Part shown: piece by piece, positions 24,925 to 34,124 of the stretch
Layout of the letters: the number at the start of each line of letters is the position of its first letter
Position numbering within the stretch: position 1 is the stretch's first letter
DNA from: an uncultured Rhizobiaceae group bacterium
GTDB lineage: Bacteria > Pseudomonadota > Alphaproteobacteria > Rhizobiales > Rhizobiaceae
DNA: 64,000 bases
Direction: 5' to 3'
Assembly (NCBI GenBank): GCA_937930635.1
Contig: CALHCF010000015.1
Coordinates: forward strand, 1-64,000
Translations under genes and position numbers: made by a program
The notes under the pieces: generated by a model
Database searches by the model: none
Told to the model about the DNA's origin: nothing
What the model saw: only the letters and a program-made list of their open reading frames with translations

Positions 24925-25083
24925 TTATATTTCCGGCCCTGCGTCGACAAATCCCGGGAGCGTGGGACACAGCGCTTGGGTGGGGTTGGGCGCGTAAAGT
25001 TTCCCTGTCCGGTTTGCAAACGCATCGAGCAAGTGTCTCGTTTCTTCCAGATTGAATGCAATTGCTGCGCGATACACGGTCAT
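24925..25083 (-). CDS. Possible 52-residue ORF between hmgA and fahA
   Basis: An ATG-to-TAA frame of 53 codons starts 23 bp after the hmgA stop and ends 27 bp before fahA on the same strand. It begins MTVYRAAIAFNLEETRHLLD and ends with a proline-rich stretch. No ribosome binding site is visible and I recognise no family, so it may be chance or a remnant of a lost gene. Apart from this, the 210-bp gap holds nothing clear. Confidence 0.25.
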   Translation of the reverse strand: MTVYRAAIAFNLEETRHLLDAFANRTGKLYAPNPTQALCPTLPGFVDAGPEI

Positions 25084-25106
25084 GGGTCATCGAGAAGAAC
25101 AGGGTC

Positions 25107-26459
25107 TTACTTCTGGCCCGGTGTGCCATCGAAGTGCTTTTCCATATCTGCCCATACGTCGATATAATCCTGCTGGAGCGGCGCTTCCTTTGCTGCGAAT
25201 TCCGTAAGATGCTGAGGAAACCGGGTTTCGAACATGAACGACATTGTGTTGTCGAGTTTGCTGGGTTCCAGTTTTGCGTTGGTCGCGCCTTCATACGCGT
25301 CCTTGTCCGGGCCGTGAGGCAGCATCATGTTGTGCAGCGACAAACCGCCGGGAACGAAACCTTCGGGTTTGGCGTCGTAGATGCCATAGATATTGCCCAT
25401 CAGTTCCGACATGATGTTCTTGTGATACCAGGGCGGCCGAAACGTATCCTCCGCCACCAGCCAGCGTTCGCGAAACAGGACAAAATCAATATTTGCCGTT
25501 CCAGGATTGCCAGATGGCGCAGACAACACTGTAAAAATAGATGGATCGGGATGATCAAATAACACGGACCCGACTGGGCAGTAGCTGGACAGATCGTATT
25601 TATAGGGTGCGTAGTTCCCGTGCCACGCCACCACATCCAGCGGTGATTGGCCAATTTCGGTTTTGTGGAACTGACCGCACCATTTGATTGTCACCGTTGA
25701 TGAAGTCTCACGATCTTCAAACGCGGCAACGGGGGCCTTGAAATCCCGTGGATTTGCGAGGCAGTTGGCCCCGATGGGGCCGCGAGCCGGTAGCTCAAAT
25801 TTTTGACCGTAGTTTTCACAAACAAACCCGCGCGCCACCTCGTCCAGTAATTCCACCCTGTAAACAAGCCCGCGCGGAATGATGGCGATTTCTGTCGGCT
25901 CAAGGTCGAGGATGCCAAGTTCCGTGTGGAAACGAAGACGCCCCTGCTGAGGAACGACCAGAAGCTCGCTGTCAGCAGAGTAGAAATAGTCATCCACCAT
26001 TGACTCGGTGACAAGATACACATGACTTGCCATCCCGGTTTGCGTATTCACATCACCGGCTGTGGTGATGGTGCGCATCCCGCTGACCCATGTGAGCGGC
26101 TTGTCTGAGACCTCCATTGGATTCCAGCGATACTGACCCAGGCTCGCCACGTTTTCGATGATGTTGGGAGCGGACTTCCAATAGAGGACTTCCACTCTTG
26201 TGTAACGGGCTGAATGTTTGACAGACGGCCGAATGCGATAGCACCACGTGCGTTCAGGTGGGTGTGCGGTGAACGCGGTCCCTGAAAGCTGCTCTGCATA
26301 GAGGCCATAATTGCATTTTTGAGGGCTGTTCATGCCTTGCGGCAGCGCTTCCGGCAAAGCCTCGGTCTCATGATTGTTGCCAAACCCAGGCATATAGCCG
26401 GGTGTGGTTGCGTTTGTTGAAAGCTGTTGAACGATTGCTCTGTTCTGGGTTGAGTTCAT
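25107..26459 (-). CDS. hmgA: Homogentisate 1,2-dioxygenase
   Basis: A 450-residue non-haem iron enzyme that cleaves homogentisate to maleylacetoacetate. The opening [20 protein letters not shown] is characteristic. The iron ligands lie in [16 protein letters not shown] (His and Glu) and [14 protein letters not shown] (His). The ATG at 26459 is preceded by GGGG and matches family N-termini; an upstream frame to 26561 is not needed. It is followed by fahA, but maleylacetoacetate isomerase and 4-hydroxyphenylpyruvate dioxygenase are not nearby. Confidence 0.96.
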   Translation of the reverse strand: MNSTQNRAIVQQLSTNATTPGYMPGFGNNHETEALPEALPQGMNSPQKCNYGLYAEQLSGTAFTAHPPERTWCYRIRPSVKHSARYTRVEVLYWKSAPNIIENVASLGQYRWNPMEVSDKPLTWVSGMRTITTAGDVNTQTGMASHVYLVTESMVDDYFYSADSELLVVPQQGRLRFHTELGILDLEPTEIAIIPRGLVYRVELLDEVARGFVCENYGQKFELPARGPIGANCLANPRDFKAPVAAFEDRETSSTVTIKWCGQFHKTEIGQSPLDVVAWHGNYAPYKYDLSSYCPVGSVLFDHPDPSIFTVLSAPSGNPGTANIDFVLFRERWLVAEDTFRPPWYHKNIMSELMGNIYGIYDAKPEGFVPGGLSLHNMMLPHGPDKDAYEGATNAKLEPSKLDNTMSFMFETRFPQHLTEFAAKEAPLQQDYIDVWADMEKHFDGTPGQK

Positions 26460-26587
26460 TGGAAACCCCTGTGATCTGAAAGTCCGGCGAACAAAATAGA
26501 TATCTCCAATATGCAGCTGGTGATGCGTAGGCTGGCAATGACCGGCCGTCTTGTAAAGCAATCCTGATTGAGCAGATTACGCCGGCT

Positions 26588-27772
26588 CTATGACACGCCT
26601 GCAACTGGATTTGTATCGCGTCTGGGTAAAAAGCAGGCCAAAATCAGCGCACTTCCAATCATGGTTGCAAGGCTGGCAAAGGCAATGTCGTAGCTGCCCG
26701 TTCTGTCAAATACCTGGCCCGCGAAGATGGGTCCGATCGCGCCCCCGGTCGTACCGAAGAAGACAATCACGCCAAAAATGGAACCATGGGCCCGGGTGCC
26801 GAAAAGCTCAGCAATGGTTGGTGCAACAACCACGAAAAGCCCGCCATGTGCTGCGCCGTAGAGGGCCATGAGAGCAAACATCAACTGATGGTCTCGCACA
26901 AAAACCAGCAATGTCAGTGCTGTTATCATGGGTGCCAGACATAGAAGATAGGCGGTGCGTCCTCCAAGCCGGTCAAAGAACGCCCCAATGCTGAGCCGCC
27001 CGACAACGGATGAAGCCCCAATGACTGACAAAAGACCCGCCGCCGTGGCCTGAGACATTCCAAGATCCATCCCGTGTACGGCGGTGTGTAGAGGAACGGT
27101 CATCAAGGCGGGGAAAAACAGAAGCTGCATTACACAAAGTGTCCAAAAGCCCCGGGTGCGCCTTACCTGTGCAAACGACAGGCCAGCGGCTGGCGTTGAA
27201 TTGCCAGTATCTGGTTCAGGTGGAACCCGCATGAATTGAGCGCCCACAACGAGCAGCAGGGCAGCGCCAATCCCCAGAAATTGCATGGCATGAGCCCAGC
27301 CATAGGTTGCGATCAGTATCGCTGCGACCGGGGGCAGGATCACCTGACCGGCAGCTGTGCCAGATTTCACGATGCCGGTCATCATCCCTTTGCGGTTTGG
27401 AAACCATCGGGCAATAGCGCCCAACGTCACGACATCATGGGTGCCCATCCCAAGACCAAGAAACAGGCCGCAGATTACATATAAGTGCCACGGTTCTGAA
27501 ATCAGAGATATCGAAGCGTAGCCAAGACCGTAGAGCAGACCGGAGCATGTAAGCACAACGCGCGGCCCGAAAAGATCACTCAGTCTTCCACCTATAATGG
27601 CGTATCCGCCCATAAGCAGGCCGGCAATAGAAGCCCCGATGGACAGAACCGTCCGTGACCAACCAAATTCCAGCTCCAGTTCCTTGATCAGAAGCGAATA
27701 GATGAAGAACAGCCCGATTACTAAAAACTGGGTCATTATCGCGCCCAGCACCACAAGGTAACGTCGATCCAT
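26588..27772 (-). CDS. Major facilitator superfamily transporter (oxalate/formate antiporter-like, monocarboxylate type)
   Basis: A 394-residue protein with 12 predicted membrane helices in two halves. LSDLFGPRVVL in the loop 2-3 position and its counterpart RLSIGAFFDRLGGR in the second half are MFS signatures; FGWSRTVLSIGASIAGLLMG and GTHDVVTLGAIARWFPNRKG fit the monocarboxylate/oxalate-formate branch. The ATG at 27772 is preferred over a TTG 9 bp upstream. Being upstream of hmgA on the same strand, it may import homogentisate or a related aromatic acid; this is inference from position. Confidence 0.88.
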   Translation of the reverse strand: MDRRYLVVLGAIMTQFLVIGLFFIYSLLIKELELEFGWSRTVLSIGASIAGLLMGGYAIIGGRLSDLFGPRVVLTCSGLLYGLGYASISLISEPWHLYVICGLFLGLGMGTHDVVTLGAIARWFPNRKGMMTGIVKSGTAAGQVILPPVAAILIATYGWAHAMQFLGIGAALLLVVGAQFMRVPPEPDTGNSTPAAGLSFAQVRRTRGFWTLCVMQLLFFPALMTVPLHTAVHGMDLGMSQATAAGLLSVIGASSVVGRLSIGAFFDRLGGRTAYLLCLAPMITALTLLVFVRDHQLMFALMALYGAAHGGLFVVVAPTIAELFGTRAHGSIFGVIVFFGTTGGAIGPIFAGQVFDRTGSYDIAFASLATMIGSALILACFLPRRDTNPVAGVS

Positions 27773-28124
27773 ATCTCTCAATTCTAGGAGTCTGACTTGT
27801 CAGCGAAGCCAAGTCACATCAGAGGCCAGTCATCGGGTCAAGCGCCAGCCGGGGAAACATCCAGAACCGACACCGGGTTTGGCGTGATCAAAAGAGATCG
27901 GCGCCTTTCCATGATGCTGGTCCGGTTCAACGTTGTCTTGCCGGGCTGTCTTGTTGCCAGTGCGAAGAAATTGAGTGCTCGTGGAGCAACACGCCGAGGA
28001 CAATATGCTGCCCGATGCCACCACCGTTCGGTGAATGCGGCATGAGATAAACAAAAGTTAGGTGGATCACGCCGCTGGCAGCGATAATTTTCCAGCGGCC
28101 CTGGTTGACCTCGCCGTTTGATTT
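27773..28124. other. Intergenic region without recognised gene
   Basis: About 350 bp between gcrA and the MFS gene, both on the minus strand. Two small open frames here have no recognisable features. Close to the gcrA stop there is an inverted repeat GCCGCTGG (28071-28078) with CCAGCGGC (28092-28099), which could end gcrA transcription although no T-run follows. The rest should hold the promoter of the MFS gene. Confidence 0.4.
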
Positions 28125-28673
28125 CTAGCGGCGGCGGCGTCGTTCGCTTGGCGGTTGATAGGCCAGTTTCGAGTGAAACTCGCAATAGGGTTTCTCGTCC
28201 TTGCTCTTGTGGCCGCAAAACGAGAAGCCCGGCATTGTCGGGTCGCCCGTTGGCCATTTGCAGGTCGATTCCGTGAGCTGAAGAAGATCGAGCTTGCGAG
28301 AGATCGGAAGGACAACGTCCTCAACCGGTTTTTCCACCGGCCGGAAATTGACTTCGGCCTCAAGCCCCATATCCATTTTCAGGGCCGCGTTGCCAATGCT
28401 GCCGCCTGCGGACCGGCTGGAGGCACGGGCATAGGTGCTCCCTGTGCGGGAACCGCCACCACCGCCGGTCGACCGGGTCTTGGTGGTTTTGCGACGGGCT
28501 GCTCCACCGGACTTGCCTGCAGGTTTGGCCCGGCCGGAAAGGCCCAGCCTGTGTACCTTGCCGATTACGGCATTGCGGGTAACACCACCAAGGTCAGCAG
28601 CGATCTGGCTTGCGCTCAAGCCGTCGGCCCACAATTTAGACAATCGCGCTACGCGCTCGTCGGTCCAGGACAT
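28125..28673 (-). CDS. gcrA: GcrA cell cycle regulator
   Basis: A 182-residue member of the GcrA family, found only in alphaproteobacteria. The N-terminal helix-turn-helix MSWTDERVARLSKLWADGLS with NAVIGKVHRLGL is diagnostic. A basic, glycine-rich linker follows, and the C-terminus carries CKWPTGDP, FCGH and YCEFHS, the region contacting sigma-70. GcrA acts with the CcrM GANTC methyltransferase to activate S-phase genes. Upstream of it, five GANTC sites lie within about 200 bp, suggesting feedback by DNA methylation. Confidence 0.96.
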   Translation of the reverse strand: MSWTDERVARLSKLWADGLSASQIAADLGGVTRNAVIGKVHRLGLSGRAKPAGKSGGAARRKTTKTRSTGGGGGSRTGSTYARASSRSAGGSIGNAALKMDMGLEAEVNFRPVEKPVEDVVLPISRKLDLLQLTESTCKWPTGDPTMPGFSFCGHKSKDEKPYCEFHSKLAYQPPSERRRRR

Positions 28674-28725
28674 GGATTTCTCCCCGTTTCAAATTTGTGG
28701 AGCCGGAAACGCTGCACAAGACCTG

Positions 28726-28928
28726 GAATCAAGCGCGCAAAAACCTGTGGTTGGCCAAGAAGGCAAACTCAAAAACCTCCGCAGAATACGGGGTTGGTAC
28801 ACAGGATTTTAGCCGCTCAGGTCGTCCGGCAAACTCTGGCTGGAAGCTACAATGAGGCTGGACTCGCGAGCAAGAGTCTGCACAGGCACTCGAATCTTTT
28901 TTTCACTTTGTCCCCAAGTGAGAGAATC
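28726..28928. promoter_or_regulatory. Cluster of five GANTC (CcrM) sites upstream of gcrA
   Basis: GANTC occurs at 28726, 28861, 28874, 28892 and 28924; four lie within 68 bp, where chance would give less than one. The last is inside a GAGAAT-CAAT-ATTCTC palindrome (28922-28937). The sites lie 50-255 bp upstream of the gcrA start codon, in the promoter region shared with argD. Methylation-dependent control is inferred from the known GcrA-CcrM link. The rest of the 520-bp gap (28674-29194) holds no recognisable gene. Confidence 0.6.
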
Positions 28929-28971
28929 AATATTCTCATGAAATGCGGAAACTGGGGACAAAAGAGCAAAA

Positions 28972-28986
28972 TTAATCCCCTAGTAA
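28972..28986. promoter_or_regulatory. CtrA-box-like site upstream of gcrA
   Basis: TTAA-N7-GTAA differs by one base from the CtrA consensus TTAA-N7-TTAA. In Caulobacter, CtrA represses gcrA, so the position is suggestive, but a single near-match in an AT-rich stretch may be chance. Confidence 0.3.
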
Positions 28987-29194
28987 CTTTTGAGCCACTG
29001 TTTTGGGGCTTCTTTAAATACCGAATACGGGTTTGTCTTTGTTAATTGACAGTATCCGGTCGATGCATAGAATGGCTGCTCGCTCCGCCAACAGGTGGTT
29101 TTTCGTTTCCCTCGACCAGCTTTATCCGCGGCATCAGGCGCGGTGTTCGTCTTACTATTGGCGATAGCTGTTACAGCCTTTCAGGAACCAGATA

Positions 29195-30391
29195 ATGTCC
29201 TCCGGTGAAAAGACCACTCAGCTCTTCGATGCATTTGCCCGCGCGCCGCTGCATTTTGAACGAGGTGAAGGTGTGCGTCTGTACACCAGTGAAGGCGATG
29301 AGTTTCTGGATTTTGCTGCAGGTATTGCGGTCAATTCCCTTGGCCATTGCCATCCGCATCTGGTTGAAGCGCTGACCAAACAGGCTGAGACATTGTGGCA
29401 TGTTTCAAACCTTTATGAGAGCCCTCAACAGGAGTCGCTGGCCAGGCGCTTGTGCGACAACAGTTTCGCTGACCGCGTTTTCTTCACCAATTCCGGGTCG
29501 GAATCAATGGAATGCGCCTTCAAGACGGCGCGGCGGTGGCATCATGACAATGGCGCACCGCAGCGCGTGGATATCATCACCTTCGAAGGTGCTTTTCATG
29601 GACGCACCCTTGCGGCCATCGCTGCGGGCGGGAATGAAAAATATATGACGGGGTTTGGACCCAAGGCCCCCGGATTCCCGCAGATTCCCTTTGGTGATCA
29701 CGAGGCCCTCAAGGCGGCTATTGGTGAGACCACAGCTGCCGTGCTGATTGAGCCGATTCAGGGCGAGGGTGGTATCCGCCCGGTGCCGCATCAGTGCCTG
29801 CGTGGCTTGCGCGACTTGTGCGATGAACACGGCATCTTTCTTATCTATGATGAAGTGCAGTGTGGTATTGGCCGTACCGGCAAGTTGTTCGCGCATCAAT
29901 GGATTGAGGGTGCGGAGCCCGATATCATGGCTATTGCCAAGGGTATCGGCGGCGGATTTCCAGTGGGGGCGTGCCTTGCAACTGAAAAGGCGGCCTCCGG
30001 CATGCAGCCCGGTTCTCATGGCACGACTTATGGGGGCAATCCACTGGCCATGGCTGTGGGCAACGCTGTTCTCGATATCGTTCTTGAAGATGGGTTTTTG
30101 GAGAAGGTGCAGGACCGGGCCATTTTCATGCGCCAGCGGCTTGCAGAACTCGCAGACAGTCATAGCGAGCTGATTGAAGGGGTTCGTGGTGAAGGTTTGA
30201 TGCAGGGCCTGAAATGCAAAGCTTCGAATTTGGACGTTGTTGCTGCGTTGCGTGAAGAACGCCTCTTGTCGGTTCCGGCCGGCGATAATGTTGTGCGGCT
30301 TATCCCGCCGCTCACAGTCGAGGACGACGAAATTCGCGAGGCGCTGGACAAAGTGGATGTAGCGCTCACCCGCATGAAAAAGGCGGGATGA
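29195..30391 (+). CDS. argD: Acetylornithine aminotransferase
   Basis: A 398-residue class III PLP aminotransferase making N-acetylornithine in arginine synthesis. [54 protein letters not shown] and the PLP lysine in [14 protein letters not shown] are the ArgD pattern. It is 4 bp upstream of argF, the usual alphaproteobacterial pair. A related function such as succinyldiaminopimelate transamination is also common for ArgD. Confidence 0.95.
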   Translation: MSSGEKTTQLFDAFARAPLHFERGEGVRLYTSEGDEFLDFAAGIAVNSLGHCHPHLVEALTKQAETLWHVSNLYESPQQESLARRLCDNSFADRVFFTNSGSESMECAFKTARRWHHDNGAPQRVDIITFEGAFHGRTLAAIAAGGNEKYMTGFGPKAPGFPQIPFGDHEALKAAIGETTAAVLIEPIQGEGGIRPVPHQCLRGLRDLCDEHGIFLIYDEVQCGIGRTGKLFAHQWIEGAEPDIMAIAKGIGGGFPVGACLATEKAASGMQPGSHGTTYGGNPLAMAVGNAVLDIVLEDGFLEKVQDRAIFMRQRLAELADSHSELIEGVRGEGLMQGLKCKASNLDVVAALREERLLSVPAGDNVVRLIPPLTVEDDEIREALDKVDVALTRMKKAG

Positions 30392-30395
30392 CGCC

Positions 30396-31307
30396 ATGGC
30401 CCGACATTTTTTGGACATTAGTGCCGTTGAGGGCGGTCAGCTTCGGGGGATTCTCGATTCTGCATCTGATATGAAGCAGGCGCTTGCCGCCGGAACCACG
30501 TCAAAGCCTTTGGAAGGCAAGGTGCTTGCCATGATCTTTGACAAGCCATCGACGCGCACCCGTGTCTCATTCGATGTGGGTATGCGGCAACTGGGTGGTG
30601 AGACCATTGTGCTGGAGGGCGAGTCTTCGCAGCTTGGGCGTGGTGAAACCATTGCCGATACCGCACGTGTCCTGTCGCGCTATGTCGATGCGATCATGAT
30701 CCGCACCAGCGGTCATAACCGGTTGCTCGAACTGGCTGAACACGCAACAGTGCCTGTCATCAATGGGCTTACCGACGAAACCCATCCCTGCCAGATCATG
30801 GCCGACATCATGACATTTGAAGAGCACAAAGGGGCGGTTGCCGGTAAAACGCTGGCTTATACCGGCGATGGCAACAACGTCACTCACTCGCTGATGGAAG
30901 CATCGGCCCGCTTTGGTTTTTCGTTGAATGTTGCGACCCCGAAAGGGCACGGCCCCATGGAGCGCTACGCCAATTGGTCGCGTGTGGAAGGGGGAGACGT
31001 CAACCTGTTTCGCGATGCCAAAGATGCCGTGTCGGGCGCAGACTGCGTGATTACTGACACGTGGAGTTCCATGGGAATGGAAGACGATGCTGCGGGTCAC
31101 AACACATTTGCGCCTTATCAGGTGAACGCCGATTTGATGGCCAGTGCCGACAAGGATGCAGTTTTCATGCACTGTCTTCCCGCGCACCGTGGCGATGAGG
31201 TTACCGACGAAGTCATGGATGGCCCGCAATCTGTCATTTTTGATGAGGCAGAAAACCGTCTGCATGCGCAAAAGGGTATCTTGATGTGGTGCCTGCAGGA
31301 GCGCTGA
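30396..31307 (+). CDS. argF: Ornithine carbamoyltransferase
   Basis: A 303-residue enzyme that carbamoylates ornithine to citrulline. The carbamoyl-phosphate motif STRTRVSF, the HPCQ motif in [10 protein letters not shown], and the ornithine-binding [11 protein letters not shown] are present in order. It follows argD by 4 bp and precedes hslO, as in many rhizobia. Confidence 0.97.
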   Translation: MARHFLDISAVEGGQLRGILDSASDMKQALAAGTTSKPLEGKVLAMIFDKPSTRTRVSFDVGMRQLGGETIVLEGESSQLGRGETIADTARVLSRYVDAIMIRTSGHNRLLELAEHATVPVINGLTDETHPCQIMADIMTFEEHKGAVAGKTLAYTGDGNNVTHSLMEASARFGFSLNVATPKGHGPMERYANWSRVEGGDVNLFRDAKDAVSGADCVITDTWSSMGMEDDAAGHNTFAPYQVNADLMASADKDAVFMHCLPAHRGDEVTDEVMDGPQSVIFDEAENRLHAQKGILMWCLQER

Positions 31308-31414
31308 TCTTGGTTGAGGCGTTTCCCGCTTGAATATGGTGGCATTAACAACCAGTTAGAGCGCAGCACGCGTTGCCAACCCCAAAAAACAATTCAGCAA
31401 AGATGAGACCGGCT

Positions 31415-32419
31415 ATGGCTCAGATGCCTTCCAATACGTTGAATATTTCCTTTGCAGGACAGGATTCTGTGGTGCCTTTTCAGGTTGCACCGCTGGATGT
31501 TCGCGGCCGAGTTGTTCAGATGGGGCCGGTGATCAATGAAATTCTGGACCGTCACGCCTATCCCGAGGCTGTCAGCCGATTGCTGGCAGAGGCGATAACG
31601 CTCACAGTGCTTCTGGGCACAGTGTTGAAGTTTGACGGTAAATTTATTCTGCAGACAAAGACCGATGGTCCGGTTTCCATGCTGGTCACCGACTTTAGCA
31701 CGCCTGATGCCGTACGGGCCTACGCCCGGTTTGACGAGGAAGCCGTTGCAGCCTGTGTTGACGCGGGAAATGCTGATGCGCCAAGCCTGTTGGGCAAGGG
31801 TATTTTGGCCATGACGATCGATCAGGGCCAGCATACCCAGCGCTATCAGGGCATTGTGCAGCTGGATGGTATCACGCTTGAAGAAGTTGCCCGTCGCTAT
31901 TTCCGTCAATCAGAACAGATACCGACCGAGGTGCGCCTTGCCGTTGGTGAGGTTTTTACACGCCAGGAAGGTGAGGGTCCTCGTCATGACTGGACGGCGG
32001 GAGGGATGCTTTTGCAGTTTCTGCCCGATTCTGAAGAACGGATGCGGATGAAAGATCTGCATGGCGGCGATGGTGCGCCGGAGGATGATGGCTTTCTCGA
32101 AGACGATGCCTGGGCTGAGGCTCAGGCGTTGATGGGTACGATTGAAGATGTGGAACTAACCGACAAATCAGTAGAGCCGGAACGCTTGCTCTATCGGTTG
32201 TTTCATGAGCATGGGGTGCGGGTTTTTGACGCGATTGCGGTTCAGGATCAGTGTACCTGCTCCCAAACCAAGGTTCGCAACGTGCTATCCGGTCTCAGCG
32301 ACACAGAACGCGCTGAAAGTGTAGAGGCAGGCGAAATTCGCGTAACTTGCGAATTTTGCAGTGAAAAATACACATTCCAACCCTCAGACCTCTCTACCGG
32401 GAATGAGGCTGCAGATTAA
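31415..32419 (+). CDS. hslO: Hsp33 redox-activated chaperone
   Basis: A 334-residue holdase chaperone switched on by oxidation. The N-terminal domain shows VVPFQVAPLDVRGRVVQMG and the C-terminal redox switch has CTC and, about 30 residues later, CEFC, the four zinc-binding cysteines. The ATG at 31415 matches family N-termini; in-frame ATG 31403 and TTG 31373 are alternatives and none has a strong ribosome binding site. It follows argF. Confidence 0.93.
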   Translation: MAQMPSNTLNISFAGQDSVVPFQVAPLDVRGRVVQMGPVINEILDRHAYPEAVSRLLAEAITLTVLLGTVLKFDGKFILQTKTDGPVSMLVTDFSTPDAVRAYARFDEEAVAACVDAGNADAPSLLGKGILAMTIDQGQHTQRYQGIVQLDGITLEEVARRYFRQSEQIPTEVRLAVGEVFTRQEGEGPRHDWTAGGMLLQFLPDSEERMRMKDLHGGDGAPEDDGFLEDDAWAEAQALMGTIEDVELTDKSVEPERLLYRLFHEHGVRVFDAIAVQDQCTCSQTKVRNVLSGLSDTERAESVEAGEIRVTCEFCSEKYTFQPSDLSTGNEAAD

Positions 32420-32543
32420 TGGTATCTTCGCCTTAATCTTGCTCACCGGTCACCTATATGTTTCAGAAAGTTAACTTGAGGGCAAAAGACCTGACCCTAT
32501 ACTAGAAGTAGCAAGGGGACATTCCGTCCCGAGGAAACGCCAT

Positions 32544-34115
32544 ATGCTCGACAAGGTGGGCGAAAAACATCTGACAGTTGTCTCTGATGCCGATACTGCT
32601 GTTTTACAGCCTGCCGGTGCAGAAGAACTGGCGCGTTCGGATTTGGAAAATCCGGTACGGAATGTCTGGTATTATGTTGGCCGTTCACTGCTGGCAATTG
32701 TTCAAGCCGCCCTGATGGTTGCTGTTCTGGCTGGTGCCTACGTGATTGCTGATCGCATGATTGCGGGCAAGCCGGAACCACGCAAACGCCAGCCTTTCAA
32801 GACGGTCTATACCGTTGAAACTGTTGATGCGGTTTTGAAGGATCATCAGCCTTCTTTCACCTCCTATGGTCAGACGGTTGCTGCCAGAAACGTTGATCTG
32901 CGGGCACTTGTGTCGGGCGAAATTGTCTCCATCAGCCCAAAATTGCGGGTTGGAGAGCGGATCAATCAGGGAGAGCCTCTGGTTGAAATAAACAATTTTG
33001 AATATCGCGGCGCACTTTCGGAAGCCAAGGCCAATCTCAAGGAGGCTCAGGCGCGGCTTGCAGAAACTCAGGCGCAGATTGCGCTGGAGAAGGGCCGGCT
33101 GGAAGGCACACGTGAACAACTGGAATTTGCACAGGCTGACGTTGTACGTGCCGAAACCCTGCTCAAGCGGCGTTCCACAACGCAGCAACAGCTTGAAGCT
33201 CGAAAGCTGATTGTAAGTCAGCGCAAGCAGGCGCTCGCCCAAAATCAGGATACGGTGAAAGTACAGGAAGCGCGCGAAGGTCAGATGCAGGCTTCCATGG
33301 ACCGCCTGCAATGGCGTGTCGAACAGGCCCAGCGCAACCTCAATTCAACCACCCTCGTCGCGCCGTTCAGCGGGGTTGTGCGGGTTGCATCGGCAGAGAT
33401 TGGCCGTGTCGTCACCGCTAATGATGTGGTCGTTTCGCTTTATGAAGCCGACACACTTGAAGTTCGTTTTACCCTCAATGACTCGCAATATGGACGCCTG
33501 CAAACAGACAGGGATGGTCTGATTGGCCGGAAAGTCGATGTGGTCTGGGTGGTCGGTGGTCGTGAATGGATCTATCCCGCAACCATTGAACGGCTGGGAG
33601 CCGAAATCACCTCCAATCGCGGTGGCGTCGAAGTCTTTGCCCGGGTTGGCGAGACCGACAATGCCGTTGCCATCCGCCCGGGTGCTTTTGTTGAAGTACG
33701 GGTGCCTGATGTGGTCTTTGCCAACAGTGTGTCTGTTCCCGACACGGCCATCTACGGCACCGATACTGTTTATGTGGAAGTCGATGGAAAACTGGTCGAA
33801 AAGACCGTGAAGATAGCCGCCTTCGAGGGTGAAAGGGTCATTGTTGCATCCGGCCTGGAAAGCGGTGAGAAGGTGCTAATCACCCGCATAAGCGAAGTTA
33901 GCGAAGGTCTCGCCGTGAGGCGTGAGGGCGATCCTGTCGCGCCACCCAAGGCAAAAGGAAAGTCTAACGGAAAAACTGCTGCATCCGGTCCACCCTCAGA
34001 AGTGGAAATGACGGCCATCGCAAAGGCGAACAAGATAACGCTTGTTCAGTTCCGTGCTCTGCCCACGGAAGAACGCCGTAAATTGGTACGCAGCTACCGT
34101 TCAGCGAACCGGTAG
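32544..34115 (+). CDS. RND efflux membrane fusion (periplasmic adaptor) protein
   Basis: A 523-residue HlyD/AcrA-type adaptor. A membrane anchor lies at about residues 45-72, the lipoyl-like half begins at VKARNVDLR-like sequence (AARNVDLRALVSGEIVSI), a long helical hairpin rich in Glu, Gln, Arg and Ala spans about 155-265, then the second half SGVVRVASAEIGRVV and the beta-barrel. It is longer than typical adaptors (350-400) owing to N- and C-terminal extensions, the latter lysine-rich. It links the RND pump encoded 9 bp downstream to an outer-membrane channel, which is not in the window. Confidence 0.92.
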   Translation: MLDKVGEKHLTVVSDADTAVLQPAGAEELARSDLENPVRNVWYYVGRSLLAIVQAALMVAVLAGAYVIADRMIAGKPEPRKRQPFKTVYTVETVDAVLKDHQPSFTSYGQTVAARNVDLRALVSGEIVSISPKLRVGERINQGEPLVEINNFEYRGALSEAKANLKEAQARLAETQAQIALEKGRLEGTREQLEFAQADVVRAETLLKRRSTTQQQLEARKLIVSQRKQALAQNQDTVKVQEAREGQMQASMDRLQWRVEQAQRNLNSTTLVAPFSGVVRVASAEIGRVVTANDVVVSLYEADTLEVRFTLNDSQYGRLQTDRDGLIGRKVDVVWVVGGREWIYPATIERLGAEITSNRGGVEVFARVGETDNAVAIRPGAFVEVRVPDVVFANSVSVPDTAIYGTDTVYVEVDGKLVEKTVKIAAFEGERVIVASGLESGEKVLITRISEVSEGLAVRREGDPVAPPKAKGKSNGKTAASGPPSEVEMTAIAKANKITLVQFRALPTEERRKLVRSYRSANR

Positions 34116-34124
34116 GAAAGACCT

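Noticed and set aside
27797-28045. 82-codon plus-strand frame between the MFS gene and gcrA
   Set aside because: No ribosome binding site, no recognisable domain, and overlapping frames on both strands are equally open.
32516-32532. GGGAC/GTCCC hairpin before the RND adaptor as a terminator
   Set aside because: Only a 5-bp stem, no T-run, and it lies upstream of a start codon; likely chance.
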